From Desulfovibrio sp. JC022 (GTDB lineage: Bacteria; Desulfobacterota; Desulfovibrionia; Desulfovibrionales; Desulfovibrionaceae): DNA of 64,000 bases. The stretch lies in NCBI RefSeq assembly GCF_010470665.1, contig NZ_VOPZ01000003.1, positions 186,001-250,000 on the forward strand, in the 5' to 3' direction. Below the pieces are notes generated by a model. The model searched no databases. It was not told the origin of the DNA and saw only the letters and a list, made by a program, of their open reading frames with translations. Shown one piece after another: positions 1 through 8,951 of the stretch; the first letter of the stretch is position 1; each line of letters opens with the position of its first letter. Position numbers and translations under genes: made by a program.

Positions 1-2
1 AT

Positions 3-3000
3 CCAAACTTTCTGGCATGGACAGGCTGGGTAAGAGATCGTCTCCAAAAACATGCTCCCAAACTATATTTCATCCATGACCGTCCACTATCCCAAGCCCA
101 AAAGACTCTTTTTCAACAAAGAAATATTACTCCTGTAAATATCGACTATGAGGAGGAATACAGAAAGGATAACTATATCAGATTCATATCCGAACTGGAA
201 AGATCGCTAGAAAAGCAACCTAAAAAATGGCCCTTCCAAAGACCTTCGTCCAATACCCACCCTGTTAACATTAACGGCCTTAAAAAACATCTAACTTTAT
301 GGATATCAAATCGAAAAAACTACCCCGGATGGATAGTAGCTCCAGCCAGAAACAGGGGGCCCTTATTACACCTAACCAACGAATGGATTCTCTTTATATG
401 TGGGCAAATAAAAGACAACGAAAACCCTAACCCAATTTTAATTGCTGCGTTTTCCGAATTGTGCTGGAACCTAGATATCTCACTAACGCCTTTTGACGAC
501 AAACTTGCTTCCACAGCCAAGACAATTTTGGAAAACACAATTCTCGAGGACTACGCCCCAGAACATCTTGGTGAATTTGAGCCAATTATCGGCCACAAAC
601 AAATAACTAAATATCTTCACTCTGCCCTCACACAAATAAAGCTTAGCCTACTCCAGTACTACAGAGAAGAATCTGATGAAAAATTCGAAGGACTACTTCA
701 AGATGTTACCGCACTATCCCTACCGCGTGATGACCGGGCATTCACAAAACATCAGGAAATCCTTTACCACCTTCAATTATTAAACCTTAGTGAAGCACGA
801 TCCATATGCATGGATTGGAATACGGATCGAGGAGACCCTTTCTGGAACATTATAAAAGCAGAACTGTTAGGAGAACTGGGCGAAATAAAAACAGCACTGA
901 AAGCCGCCCACAAGGGGCTTAATAAGATCAGGTCAATTGGAAAAGTCGTTGACACCCAACCAGCAAACCTATCCCGTGAAGCATGGGCAACCTACCATGT
1001 GCAAAGGTTGGAAAGAATCAATAAACATTTAGAAGCAACTCAGCCAAGCCAGTCAGCAAACACCTCGCGTAAAGAACAGTGGTCCGAACGACTGGAAGAG
1101 TTGAAAGTTATATACAGCCCAGACGATGAACTGAATATTTTAGAATCACAAATTTCAGAGAGAATGAGACTTTATCCTGACCACGAAGTCTCAAGACATC
1201 ATTTTGACCTGTTTGATGAACGGCAGTCTAACACACTTTCGTCATATCGTTTGTGGGGTGACTTACGCCCCGCAGTGCAATATGTCAGACTCGCCGAAAA
1301 AGTATCCTGTACACCTGCCATACGAATATCTTGGATCAATTCAACCCAGACCGCTTCTACTTTACTGACTGTTGCTAAGTCTTTACAGCGCAATGGTTTC
1401 ATACATAGGCACACAGGGCTTTGCATCCGAGTAGGTACAAGTGAAGTGCTCAAACCTGAAAGTCCATATTTCTCCAGATACTCTGTTGCCCTTATTCCCG
1501 AAAATTATGCAGATAGAATTTTTACGTCTATATCTAAATTCATGACAGAAATTTTGGAGTCAGACACGAATGACTGTAAAATCATACACAACACTCAAAG
1601 ATTTGAATTTAGTCTTGAGCTTCTGTCTAGAGTTGCCTTACGGATCACAACAGGTCTTTATGGAGACGCAGCCAATCTGTTAAAAAAATTATGGAAAAAT
1701 GAAAACATAAAAAATAATTGGCAAATATATTCTACATTTAGCCGCTTCGCTGAACGAGTCTTGGAGATAATCCCGGATGAAGAGATAGATGAAATTGTAA
1801 TAGAACAACTTAGTTCCAATATGGAAGATATTCCAACAGGAGATTTCGCCACGAGGTACCCAGAAGTAACTTATGTCGTTCCATCAACCTACACCCCCAA
1901 TCGAGATAGAGAAGAATGGTCAAGTCTCTTTTCAAAGTTATGCAATGAATTTGATGCTGAGGACCAGCACATCAACATGATAATCCTGTATAGGATCCAG
2001 TGGCTTAATAACAAAAAAATCACTACAGAAGAAAACAAACAAGAATTCGAAGACATATTCTTTACGGGAGCTGAAGACTCAGCAATTCCTAAAATAGTAG
2101 GTCTAGGCTACCCTTCAAGCACGTTACTTAAATTACCTCTGCAAAACATCAATGAAAAAAAAGAACTACTAAAAAAATTCCTTCTACGCGATGATGTGGC
2201 AGCTTCTACAAATGCATTCTTAAGCGGTGTAATAAGACCAGGAACAGAGCTAAGTTGGACTCTAGAAGAAGCGGAAACTATCGTAGCAAAACTCGGTGAA
2301 TGGTGGGACAATTCTTTAAAGGGCCAAATAAACGCCCTCACTTCTGAACAGCCATCATTTATACATGACCCCAAGGATCAACTACGGATTGACTTATCGC
2401 ATATACAAATCGTGCTTACAGAGATTATCTGTGGACAAATTTCCCATTTTGCAGAACAGAATAAACTAATCGAATGGCTTACCGATATTATTGACACATG
2501 TGACGAGAAAGAACTTTTTCCTCTACGTTTAATGCTTCTTCGCTGTCATTTAGACACTTCGTATAAGGATGACGCATATGAATGGCTGGAAGCTGGCATA
2601 TTAAGTAACAACGAAACAGCTGCGAAAGAAGCGGTTAAAGCAATAATTCTATATTGCACATCTGATTGGACACAGCAAGACTGCCCAAGGCAATTAAGGG
2701 AAGACCTGTTGAGCATTATTACAATGCTGCGGCTACCCCATTTGAAATACTGTATGGACGAACTGACCTATGCACTCCAAGACAATAAATTCTCACTGTC
2801 AGCAAATGAAGCGAATCGCATTATCAACGCACTCAAAGTATTAGTACAATCAACTCCATATTTAGAAATCAACGTAAGCCTTATGATTCCAAAAGAGGAA
2901 ATTCCAGACTACCATTATAGGGCGGTAAAATTATTGAACCTAGTCAGCCCTCAAGCCAATGACAGAGCTCAGGAGAATATCACTAAACTTCAAACCATTC

Positions 3001-3044
3001 TCCGCGAAGCCCCTCTCCCTGAAGTGCGCCAACTGTTCAATTAA
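3..3044 (+). CDS. 3' part of a large protein, possibly SIR2-like/DUF4020-type defence effector (5' end outside window)
   Basis: The frame is open from base 3, without a stop, to the TAA at 3042-3044 (about 1013 residues). The TTG at 459 is therefore an internal codon, not the start. The first 60 residues, with a W..W-RDRL segment, a YFIHDRPLS segment and a N-I-DY segment followed by a charged helix, resemble the end of a SIR2-like domain. The remainder is a long, helical, soluble region without obvious motifs, as in SIR2 proteins with a C-terminal DUF4020-type region. No signal peptide or membrane segment is visible. The gene is clearly more AT-rich than the gsp genes beside it, which suggests horizontal transfer. 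If the family call is right, the missing N-terminus would carry an NAD-hydrolysing domain used in phage defence. That call is inference; only the partial ORF is certain. Confidence 0.5.
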   Translation, partial: PNFLAWTGWVRDRLQKHAPKLYFIHDRPLSQAQKTLFQQRNITPVNIDYEEEYRKDNYIRFISELERSLEKQPKKWPFQRPSSNTHPVNINGLKKHLTLWISNRKNYPGWIVAPARNRGPLLHLTNEWILFICGQIKDNENPNPILIAAFSELCWNLDISLTPFDDKLASTAKTILENTILEDYAPEHLGEFEPIIGHKQITKYLHSALTQIKLSLLQYYREESDEKFEGLLQDVTALSLPRDDRAFTKHQEILYHLQLLNLSEARSICMDWNTDRGDPFWNIIKAELLGELGEIKTALKAAHKGLNKIRSIGKVVDTQPANLSREAWATYHVQRLERINKHLEATQPSQSANTSRKEQWSERLEELKVIYSPDDELNILESQISERMRLYPDHEVSRHHFDLFDERQSNTLSSYRLWGDLRPAVQYVRLAEKVSCTPAIRISWINSTQTASTLLTVAKSLQRNGFIHRHTGLCIRVGTSEVLKPESPYFSRYSVALIPENYADRIFTSISKFMTEILESDTNDCKIIHNTQRFEFSLELLSRVALRITTGLYGDAANLLKKLWKNENIKNNWQIYSTFSRFAERVLEIIPDEEIDEIVIEQLSSNMEDIPTGDFATRYPEVTYVVPSTYTPNRDREEWSSLFSKLCNEFDAEDQHINMIILYRIQWLNNKKITTEENKQEFEDIFFTGAEDSAIPKIVGLGYPSSTLLKLPLQNINEKKELLKKFLLRDDVAASTNAFLSGVIRPGTELSWTLEEAETIVAKLGEWWDNSLKGQINALTSEQPSFIHDPKDQLRIDLSHIQIVLTEIICGQISHFAEQNKLIEWLTDIIDTCDEKELFPLRLMLLRCHLDTSYKDDAYEWLEAGILSNNETAAKEAVKAIILYCTSDWTQQDCPRQLREDLLSIITMLRLPHLKYCMDELTYALQDNKFSLSANEANRIINALKVLVQSTPYLEINVSLMIPKEEIPDYHYRAVKLLNLVSPQANDRAQENITKLQTILREAPLPEVRQLFN

Positions 3045-3093
3045 ACAAAGAAAGCCCTGCAAATCTTGATGATTTGCAGGGCTTTTCTTTGTT
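3044..3093. terminator. Bidirectional rho-independent terminator between convergent genes
   Basis: A long inverted repeat has arms AACAAAGAAAGCCCTGCAAAT and the complement, around a TTGATG-type loop. It is AT-rich at the base, so both strands show a T-rich tail. It separates the plus-strand partial gene from the convergent minus-strand phosphatase-like gene, whose stop codon overlaps its edge. Confidence 0.85.
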
Positions 3094-4477
3094 AATTCTG
3101 TCCTGCCCAGACGCAGGCATTTGGCTCTTTGTCTCTGCTCCAAGGATACAGGCAGGTTCCCTTTTGATCTCCGGGAACGGTGGTTGTATCCGAGAAATCG
3201 CAGCTCAGGCTTGAGTTCTGGCTGCAATACCATTGGACCCCCTTAAAGTAGGTTGTGACAGGGTGGCTGTCATCTAAGGTTGCAGGGTTTTTAGTTGTGC
3301 GGCCCAGTTTGTTGTTAGTCGGGTCTGAGAAAATGGTTGTTCCGTATACATAGGCCGCATTAACATTGTCCGACATCCTGTTGTTTATCAGGTAGGAGAT
3401 AGCCACTTCACCTGTTCTGTCCTCACCTGCGCTGCAATGGAAATATAGAACATGGGGGATTTTATTCTTTTTGTTCATTTTTGTGCTGATGTAAGTAATC
3501 AATCCCGGTAGTTTACTGGCGCTGCCGCCGCCATTGCCTTCAGTGAGCATCTGCCACCAGAGGAATTGCCCGGTAGAATTGGTTCCGGCAAGCGGAACGC
3601 TGCCGTTGGCTGGTTGAAAGGAGTTAGGGGTAATAGTTGAAGATGTTCCGTTGAAATGTGTGTATTCCGCTTTAAGCATGGGGCCTTCACCAGTGTCGTT
3701 GATCAGGCTGATATCAACAAAAACGTAGGAGTCGGGCAAGGGCTTGCCCAGCTGCGCCATGGACCTTGAATTCAAAGCTGCCAACACCCCTTTCTGGTCA
3801 AATACCCATTTGCCGTTTTTCTGCACTGTTGGGTGTGGTCCTCTGAATAAAAAATTGTTGTTTTTGTAGTCCAAAAGATATGCATGTCCGTAGCTGGCTA
3901 TTGCCGGGTTGCCCTCAACACAACCTGAATTGATCATTACAAAATTGGTCACACCATCCTTTTGGCTTGGAGTGGACATGTGTGCACATCCTGTGCAGTT
4001 TTCCGAAGTGGAAGCTACAGAGCAGCCTTGAGCATAATCCCAGCCTTTATCTCCGCCGACAATTTGTATCATGCATGTATAAGGTGATCCGGGAAATGAC
4101 TGGTTGAGGGTGTTTACCCTCCAGGTTGTGCCGGTGGTCATATGCACGGACTTAGGGCCGGTTTTTACAGAGTAAGTGGGGCCGAAGGTCCCGTCTTCTT
4201 TCAACATGCTGAACGATGTAGTCATATTGTCGTAAAAAGTTTTATTTGCCACCTTTGACACTGTTTTGCAGTTTTGCGCAGGTGAGATGTAAAAGTTGAC
4301 GCAGTCAGTTGCATTGCCAGTGCAGTTTCCTTCAATTGAGCTGGCTGTTTTTAGTGTTGTTGAGACCTCTTCCGCCGCTTGGGTAGTGGAAGGCCCAGCT
4401 CCCATGAGGAGTATGGCAAGAAAAGAACATGTCCATAATAGTAACGGTAAAGCAATCCCTTTATTTTCGTTGTGCAT
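3092..4477 (-). CDS. Secreted Cys-rich protein with a tyrosine-phosphatase-like CX5R active site
   Basis: The 461-residue protein starts with a Sec signal peptide (hydrophobic core about residues 10-27, cleavage probably after TTQA). The C-terminal half holds HCSAGEDRTG, a protein tyrosine/dual-specificity phosphatase signature with catalytic C348 and R354 (C-X5-R-T). The region before it (about 140-330) is rich in Asn, Gly and Cys. The N-terminal domain (about 40-140) ends in GWDYAQGC and resembles the same region of the upstream thaumatin-like protein (GWEYANGC), so the two share a module. The start ATG follows AAGGAG. The position next to a type II secretion operon suggests an exported T2SS substrate, but export route and target are inference. 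Phosphatase fold confidence is good; substrate is unknown (protein, inositol phosphate or other). Confidence 0.7.
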   Translation of the reverse strand: MHNENKGIALPLLLWTCSFLAILLMGAGPSTTQAAEEVSTTLKTASSIEGNCTGNATDCVNFYISPAQNCKTVSKVANKTFYDNMTTSFSMLKEDGTFGPTYSVKTGPKSVHMTTGTTWRVNTLNQSFPGSPYTCMIQIVGGDKGWDYAQGCSVASTSENCTGCAHMSTPSQKDGVTNFVMINSGCVEGNPAIASYGHAYLLDYKNNNFLFRGPHPTVQKNGKWVFDQKGVLAALNSRSMAQLGKPLPDSYVFVDISLINDTGEGPMLKAEYTHFNGTSSTITPNSFQPANGSVPLAGTNSTGQFLWWQMLTEGNGGGSASKLPGLITYISTKMNKKNKIPHVLYFHCSAGEDRTGEVAISYLINNRMSDNVNAAYVYGTTIFSDPTNNKLGRTTKNPATLDDSHPVTTYFKGVQWYCSQNSSLSCDFSDTTTVPGDQKGTCLYPWSRDKEPNACVWAGQN

Positions 4478-4513
4478 AAAAACTCCTTACTCCTTGGAAA
4501 ATTACTAAAATGA

Positions 4514-4555
4514 ACGTGGTTGATGAGTAATCTTTGTCATACTCATCAACCACGT
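4514..4555 (-). other. Intergenic hairpin between two secreted-protein genes
   Basis: A perfect inverted repeat with 16-nt arms (ACGTGGTTGATGAGTA and its complement) encloses a 10-nt loop. It lies between the thaumatin-like gene and the phosphatase-like gene. No strong T-run follows on the minus strand, so it may be a weak terminator or an mRNA-stability element rather than a full stop. Confidence 0.5.
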
Positions 4556-4564
4556 AGGTTGAAG

Positions 4565-6508
4565 CTATTGAGGTTTATTCGGCTTTTTTACTTTCTCCGT
4601 ATTGGGGGGTGTCTTTCCTGTTTGCTGGCAATATTGTGAGTTGTTTTTCGTGCATACATCGTAAGGTACGCCCTGACCTTTGGGCACGGGTTTGCAGTAG
4701 TTGAGCTGGGCTGTGACTGCTTCCCCTGTCTTGGCATTTAGTTTTTTTACTTCTTCCGGTTGGCAGGAGTAGTCAAAGTTCGCCTTCATGCAGGCGAGGA
4801 GAGTTGGGTATGATCCATTGGCTGGATCTGCCTGACATTTGTTATTGGAGAATGACCATTTCTGTTTTTTGTATGGCTGTTGTTCAGAGGGGCCGGGACA
4901 GAGTGTGACTTTTATGGTTGCCCCTGCCTTTTGGCAGATAGCGGTTGAGGCATCATCGTTGAATTGCCATGCATAGGCATCCGAGCCGACGGCTTTCAGG
5001 TATTTCACGTAGTTGGTGTAAGGTTTGCCTTTGCCCTTTGACAGGGAGACCATGTCATACTGTCCGGGAGTGCCAAGTGGGCCGACCGCGCATTGCGGGC
5101 CCCCGCAGCCCGGAGTGAGGCAGGTTTGCGGATCTTTGTCTGCACCTTTTGCTTTCATGACGTTGCAGGCATACCAGTCTGAGATATTGGGGGGAGATGT
5201 GGTTATTCCACCGCTGGCTGCCGTTGTGTCGGTGTTTTTATAGGGATCCTGACCTCCGGGAGGTTCAAGCCATTGTTCCGGGGCCATGCAGCCTGCCCGG
5301 CCTCTATTGTTGTTTGAGACTTGAAGGCCGATGCCGGCGTTGAGTTGCTTGTTCGTGTACAGAGTTGAGTTGCCAGCGATGGTTGTCTGGTCTTCCTTGG
5401 GGCAGTCGTACAGGTCCGCCACAGCGTACATTTCCGTGAAGTTACAATCGTTTCCGTTGTCAGTTATTTCCATGGACATAGGCACGTTGAATCCTGAAAC
5501 CATGCTCAGGTCAAAGTAATCTGTCGCTCCCATGCAGGTGCCGTCAGAGGGATTTACAGTGCATTTGGTTCTGTCTGCTCCTGTGTATGCGCATCCTGCT
5601 GAATATTCAAAAACGGTTCCCACGCCGGAACTTGCCATTCCCGGCACTCCTCCGATGACACAATCTCCGGGCCAGCCGACGCCGGAAGGCGGTGTGTCGC
5701 AGCCGAGCAATACTCCGAAGTTGGCTGAAGCAATACCCCCGTCAGGAACCGGAATATCCATGCTTTCCCCGAAAGTGATCATCTTGCGAAACAACAGGGC
5801 AGATGTTCTGTTTTGGGGATTCGCATACATTTCTTCCATTCCGGCTTTTTCTGCCGTTTTGTTCCAAAGGTAAGCATTGTAGTAATGCTGCTTGTCTCCG
5901 GCTGTGGGCGGAGTGAGCACAACATATGCGCTATCCATGCAGTTGTTATGGATGGTGATGCGTTTTTTCCAGGTCGTAGTTTTGGTGTTGTCTCCGCATT
6001 TGGCTGTCGGTGGCGGTGGCGGCGGGGGAGGGGTATACTTGGTCATCTGGCAACCCGGGCTGAGGTTCATTCCAGGAGGGGGAAAGAGCATGGCTGCCTC
6101 ACAGCCGGGCTCAAGAGAAGTTTTGTTGCACCCATTCGCATATTCCCAGCCGGAAGGGGTAATTTTGATATATGTGGTGAGCTTTTGATTGAAATGATCG
6201 TTTTCCATATCCACTTTCCAGAGCACACCCTGCTTCATGTATTTTGTAACTGCACCGGCGTTCTTGTTATCCACTGAAAATACTTCTTGGGCGGAAGTTC
6301 CGTTGCCGACGGAATAGGTAATCGTGTTGGTCCAGTTTTGCGTGCCGCAAGGGCCTATGGCCATGGTGATACCCGTGCAACTGCTGTCCCCGGAATCCTG
6401 ACAGAGGTATTGGCTGCTGTCGGCCCAAACTGTATTGGTAATGCAGCAAAGCACAATAAAACAGGTAGTTAGGATTGCGCTGTTTGTTTTAGTGCCATTC
6501 CTTTTCAT
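4565..6508 (-). CDS. Secreted thaumatin-like protein with an extra N-terminal domain
   Basis: The 647-residue protein has a Sec signal peptide (about residues 1-30, ending near VWA). An N-terminal domain (about 31-150) is shared with the neighbouring phosphatase-like protein. A poly-proline linker of eight prolines (about 164-171) follows, then a Cys-rich domain of about 370 residues. Its end, with YLKAVGSDAYAWQFNDD, TAICQ and KVTLCPG, is the typical close of a thaumatin/PR-5 domain. A further Cys-containing C-terminal tail follows. Thaumatin-like proteins bind or cleave beta-glucans in plants and fungi and are uncommon in bacteria; whether this one does so is unknown. Many cysteines imply periplasmic disulfide formation, and the nearby T2SS operon with a DsbA-like lipoprotein suggests export as a folded protein. 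Confidence 0.72.
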   Translation of the reverse strand: MKRNGTKTNSAILTTCFIVLCCITNTVWADSSQYLCQDSGDSSCTGITMAIGPCGTQNWTNTITYSVGNGTSAQEVFSVDNKNAGAVTKYMKQGVLWKVDMENDHFNQKLTTYIKITPSGWEYANGCNKTSLEPGCEAAMLFPPPGMNLSPGCQMTKYTPPPPPPPPTAKCGDNTKTTTWKKRITIHNNCMDSAYVVLTPPTAGDKQHYYNAYLWNKTAEKAGMEEMYANPQNRTSALLFRKMITFGESMDIPVPDGGIASANFGVLLGCDTPPSGVGWPGDCVIGGVPGMASSGVGTVFEYSAGCAYTGADRTKCTVNPSDGTCMGATDYFDLSMVSGFNVPMSMEITDNGNDCNFTEMYAVADLYDCPKEDQTTIAGNSTLYTNKQLNAGIGLQVSNNNRGRAGCMAPEQWLEPPGGQDPYKNTDTTAASGGITTSPPNISDWYACNVMKAKGADKDPQTCLTPGCGGPQCAVGPLGTPGQYDMVSLSKGKGKPYTNYVKYLKAVGSDAYAWQFNDDASTAICQKAGATIKVTLCPGPSEQQPYKKQKWSFSNNKCQADPANGSYPTLLACMKANFDYSCQPEEVKKLNAKTGEAVTAQLNYCKPVPKGQGVPYDVCTKNNSQYCQQTGKTPPNTEKVKKPNKPQ

Positions 6509-6742
6509 GCGGCCCCCCTCATATGGATTGTAGTAAATTTGAAGAAATACAACACTACTATAAAACTATACCAACTTGCTTGTGTCAAGCTGTAGAAGTG
6601 GTTTTGTATGCTTCTACTGTCTGTGTCAGGGGGCGGGTGTTATTGTAATTGAGGAAAGTAGTTCATTAATTTTAGATGTCCGTGGACAAAAAATGTTTAA
6701 TCTCTTATACCTATATTAGGAGTCTCATAAAGGGAGGTCGCA

Positions 6743-7138
6743 TTGAATTGTATACGTGGACTTAAATTATACTTTTTTAGTTATGCATTTATTGTCGGAC
6801 TGTTTGCCATCATCCTGATGTGTCTGATGACAGGGCCGTGTCTGGCTCAATCCTCCAAGACCGACACAACTGCCGGCACCGGCGAGAATCTCAGTGAGTT
6901 GCTTGCTCCCTTACAGGCTTTGCATGACGATTTATCAAGAATCGAGGCCAAGCTGGACGGACTTGCCAATGCCAAATGGGAATACAAGATTCTCACTCCC
7001 AATATTCTGGGAAAATCCAAACTTGATCCTTACGAACCCGACCTCGCTCCATACGGAAAAGATGGTTGGGAACTTGTCACGTATTCACCTGATGTCGGGT
7101 ATATCCTGAAACGTAGAGTTGCGCCTGATTCCAAATAA
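6743..7138 (+). CDS. Small exported protein with DUF4177-like C-terminus, first gene before the gsp cluster
   Basis: The start is TTG at 6743, chosen because AGGGAGGT stands 5 bases upstream. The 131-residue product has a hydrophobic signal segment (about residues 9-31) ending near CLAQ, a short coiled-coil-like helix (LLAPLQALHDDLSRIEAKL) and a C-terminal WEYKI...DGWELV...YILKRR pattern as in DUF4177-type domains. The gene is 14 bases upstream of gspH in the same direction, so it is probably the first gene of the T2SS transcript. Its role in secretion is unknown; it could be an accessory factor anchored at the inner membrane or released to the periplasm. Confidence 0.6.
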   Translation: MNCIRGLKLYFFSYAFIVGLFAIILMCLMTGPCLAQSSKTDTTAGTGENLSELLAPLQALHDDLSRIEAKLDGLANAKWEYKILTPNILGKSKLDPYEPDLAPYGKDGWELVTYSPDVGYILKRRVAPDSK

Positions 7139-7152
7139 ACCGGGAAGCGGAC

Positions 7153-7641
7153 ATGGATTTTCAGCCTCAAAAATACTTGAAGAATGAGTCCGGGCAAAAT
7201 GGTTTTACCCTGCTGGAGCTCATTGTGGTCATGGTTATCATGTCCATTGTTATGGCTGTTCTTCTGCCGCGTCTCAGTGAACAACTCATGGGCAACACCC
7301 TGCGTGCTGCCGCTTCCGATTTGGGGGCCATTGCCACTTCGGCCCGCTTCAGGGCGGCTGATACAGGTAAACAGCATGTCGTGGTTATCAACAGTGAAAG
7401 CGGAGAATTGAAACTTTTGAGCGGGGACAAGGGCGAGATTCTGAGCCTGACCTCGCTGCCTGCAAAGGTGGCTGTGGAAGGTATGGAGCTTCTTGGTAAA
7501 TCTGTTCCCGGTTATGAGATGCGTATTATTTTTTACCCGCGTGGAACGGCGACTCCTGCCCGGATCAAGTTGGTTTCCGAGAAGCAGGAGATTATGCACC
7601 TGATCGTAGCCGGGGCTGACGGGGGTGTGTATGCGCGCTAA
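7153..7641 (+). CDS. gspH: Type II secretion minor pseudopilin GspH
   Basis: The 162-residue protein has a type III (pseudopilin) signal: a short leader, then G-FTLLELIVVMVIMSIVMAV with the conserved Glu at position 5 of the mature chain. Prepilin peptidase, not encoded here, would cleave before the Phe. The globular part fits the GspH/FimT family in size. Minor pseudopilins H, I, J and K form the tip of the periplasmic pseudopilus that pushes folded substrates through the secretin. The end overlaps gspI by 11 bases, a sign of translational coupling. Confidence 0.85.
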   Translation: MDFQPQKYLKNESGQNGFTLLELIVVMVIMSIVMAVLLPRLSEQLMGNTLRAAASDLGAIATSARFRAADTGKQHVVVINSESGELKLLSGDKGEILSLTSLPAKVAVEGMELLGKSVPGYEMRIIFYPRGTATPARIKLVSEKQEIMHLIVAGADGGVYAR

Positions 7642-8047
7642 ATCCTGCAATTCCGGTTTTTCTTTGATGGAAGTCATGGTTGCCATGGCCATTTTGTCCA
7701 TCGGATTGGTTGCAGTGGCAGGTGTTTATTCACAGGCTACCGCATCCCTGTCTCAGGTGGAGGGGTATGAACGGGCCGGTCTGGAAGCGGAAATGCGGCT
7801 GGCCTCTTTTCTGAATCAGGATAATCTCAAACCGGGGTCTACCTCCGGTTCTTGCGAAACCCTGCCCCATGGCAGATGGAAGATAGTTGCTAAAAAAGAT
7901 AGTGATTACGACGGTGTGAGCCGGGTCAAGGTCACGGTGCTGTTCTTCACCGAAGGCAGGGAGCATGAATATGTTCTGGAGACTGCTCAGGTTAAGCAGA
8001 CCCTGCCTGTGCAGAGCAAAACCCAGACAAAGGATACGAAAAAATGA
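7631..8047 (+). CDS. gspI: Type II secretion minor pseudopilin GspI
   Basis: The product (138 residues from the ATG at 7631, preceded by GGGGGTG) has the pseudopilin signal SGFSLMEVMVAMAILSIGLVAVAG with the conserved Glu. A GTG at 7625 is an alternative start. Length and the position between gspH and gspG/J/K fit GspI, which nucleates the tip complex with J and K. It overlaps gspH upstream, and the next gene starts within its last codons (ATGA-type overlap). Confidence 0.82.
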   Translation: MRAKSCNSGFSLMEVMVAMAILSIGLVAVAGVYSQATASLSQVEGYERAGLEAEMRLASFLNQDNLKPGSTSGSCETLPHGRWKIVAKKDSDYDGVSRVKVTVLFFTEGREHEYVLETAQVKQTLPVQSKTQTKDTKK

Positions 8048-8514
8048 AACAAGATAAACGTTTGCAGATGTGCTTTTCCCGGATTCTGCTTTTTTTTCTG
8101 CTGGGTGTTTTTCTGGTCGGGTGTCAGCTCAAAGCGGACCCCATCGATATCGGTTACCAGTCCAGATCAAGACCTTTGATGGGCCTTAAGCTGAAGGTTA
8201 TCCAAAAGGAAATGCATGTTATTGAGGAGGAAGCGCAGGAGAAGACCAGTGAGGATCAGGATCGTGCGCTTCTTGTAATGGATTGTAAAGCGGACAGCCC
8301 GGCACACAAGAGCGGTGTACAGCCCGGAGATGTGCTTTTGGAAATCGACGGGGTTCCGGTGCAGGGGATGCGGGATTCAACCTTCATCATGCAACGCAAG
8401 CGGCCGGGGGATAATGTTGCGCTGACTCTGTATAGAAATGGTAAGCTCATCAAGTTGGGAATCCATCTGCCTGCTGACGTTCGGGTCAAAAAGGCGGTCA
8501 ACACTACTAGCTGA
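8044..8514 (+). CDS. PDZ-domain lipoprotein inside the T2SS operon
   Basis: The 156-residue protein has a lipoprotein signal peptide with lipobox LVGC (Cys about 28). Its C-terminal half (about residues 70-150) is a PDZ domain (SPAHKSGVQPGDVLLEIDGVPV). It sits between gspI and gspG, where the usual T2SS order has no gene. GspC elsewhere in this operon also carries a PDZ domain, so the cell would have a membrane-anchored GspC and a free lipid-anchored PDZ protein. It may contribute to substrate recognition or act as a pilotin-like or coupling factor; this is inference. Confidence 0.72.
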   Translation: MKQDKRLQMCFSRILLFFLLGVFLVGCQLKADPIDIGYQSRSRPLMGLKLKVIQKEMHVIEEEAQEKTSEDQDRALLVMDCKADSPAHKSGVQPGDVLLEIDGVPVQGMRDSTFIMQRKRPGDNVALTLYRNGKLIKLGIHLPADVRVKKAVNTTS

Positions 8515-8522
8515 GGGACATA

Positions 8523-8951
8523 ATGATGCAGAATGAAAAACACGGTTTCACACTTATTGAAATGCTGGTGGTAATTGTGATTATCGGTGTGCTTGCGGCT
8601 ATTGTGGCCCCAAGATTCTTCGGTAAGACCGATGAAGCCAAGGTTGCAGCGGCCAAGGCGCAGATCGAGGATTTTTCCATGGCCCTGCAAAGTTACCAAC
8701 TGGACACAGGAGATTTCCCCACAAGTCAGCAGGGGCTTAATGCATTGGTGAAAACGCCCACTACGCCGCCTGTTCCGGAGAACTGGCATGGCCCGTACAT
8801 GAGCAAGAATACTATCCCAAAGGATCCGTGGAATAATCCTTACGTATATACATCTCCCGGCAAGCATAGCCCGGATTTTGATTTGCTCAGTTACGGCAAG
8901 GACGGCAAGCCCGGAGGAACCGGTGATAACGCGGACATCACCAACTACTGA
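8523..8951 (+). CDS. gspG: Type II secretion major pseudopilin GspG
   Basis: The 142-residue product has the pseudopilin signal HGFTLIEMLVVIVIIGVLAAIVAP followed by the classic GspG core: ALQSYQLDTGDFPTSQQGLNALV, KDPWNNPYVY and DFDLLSYGKDGKPGG. The aspartates at the end belong to the calcium-binding loop of GspG. It polymerises into the pseudopilus. GAGGGA precedes the ATG. The next gene, gspJ, starts inside the gspG coding region. Confidence 0.95.
   Translation: MMQNEKHGFTLIEMLVVIVIIGVLAAIVAPRFFGKTDEAKVAAAKAQIEDFSMALQSYQLDTGDFPTSQQGLNALVKTPTTPPVPENWHGPYMSKNTIPKDPWNNPYVYTSPGKHSPDFDLLSYGKDGKPGGTGDNADITNY

Noticed and set aside
459-3044. TTG at 459 as the start of the first gene
   Set aside because: The frame is open back to base 3 with protein-like sequence, so the gene begins outside the window.
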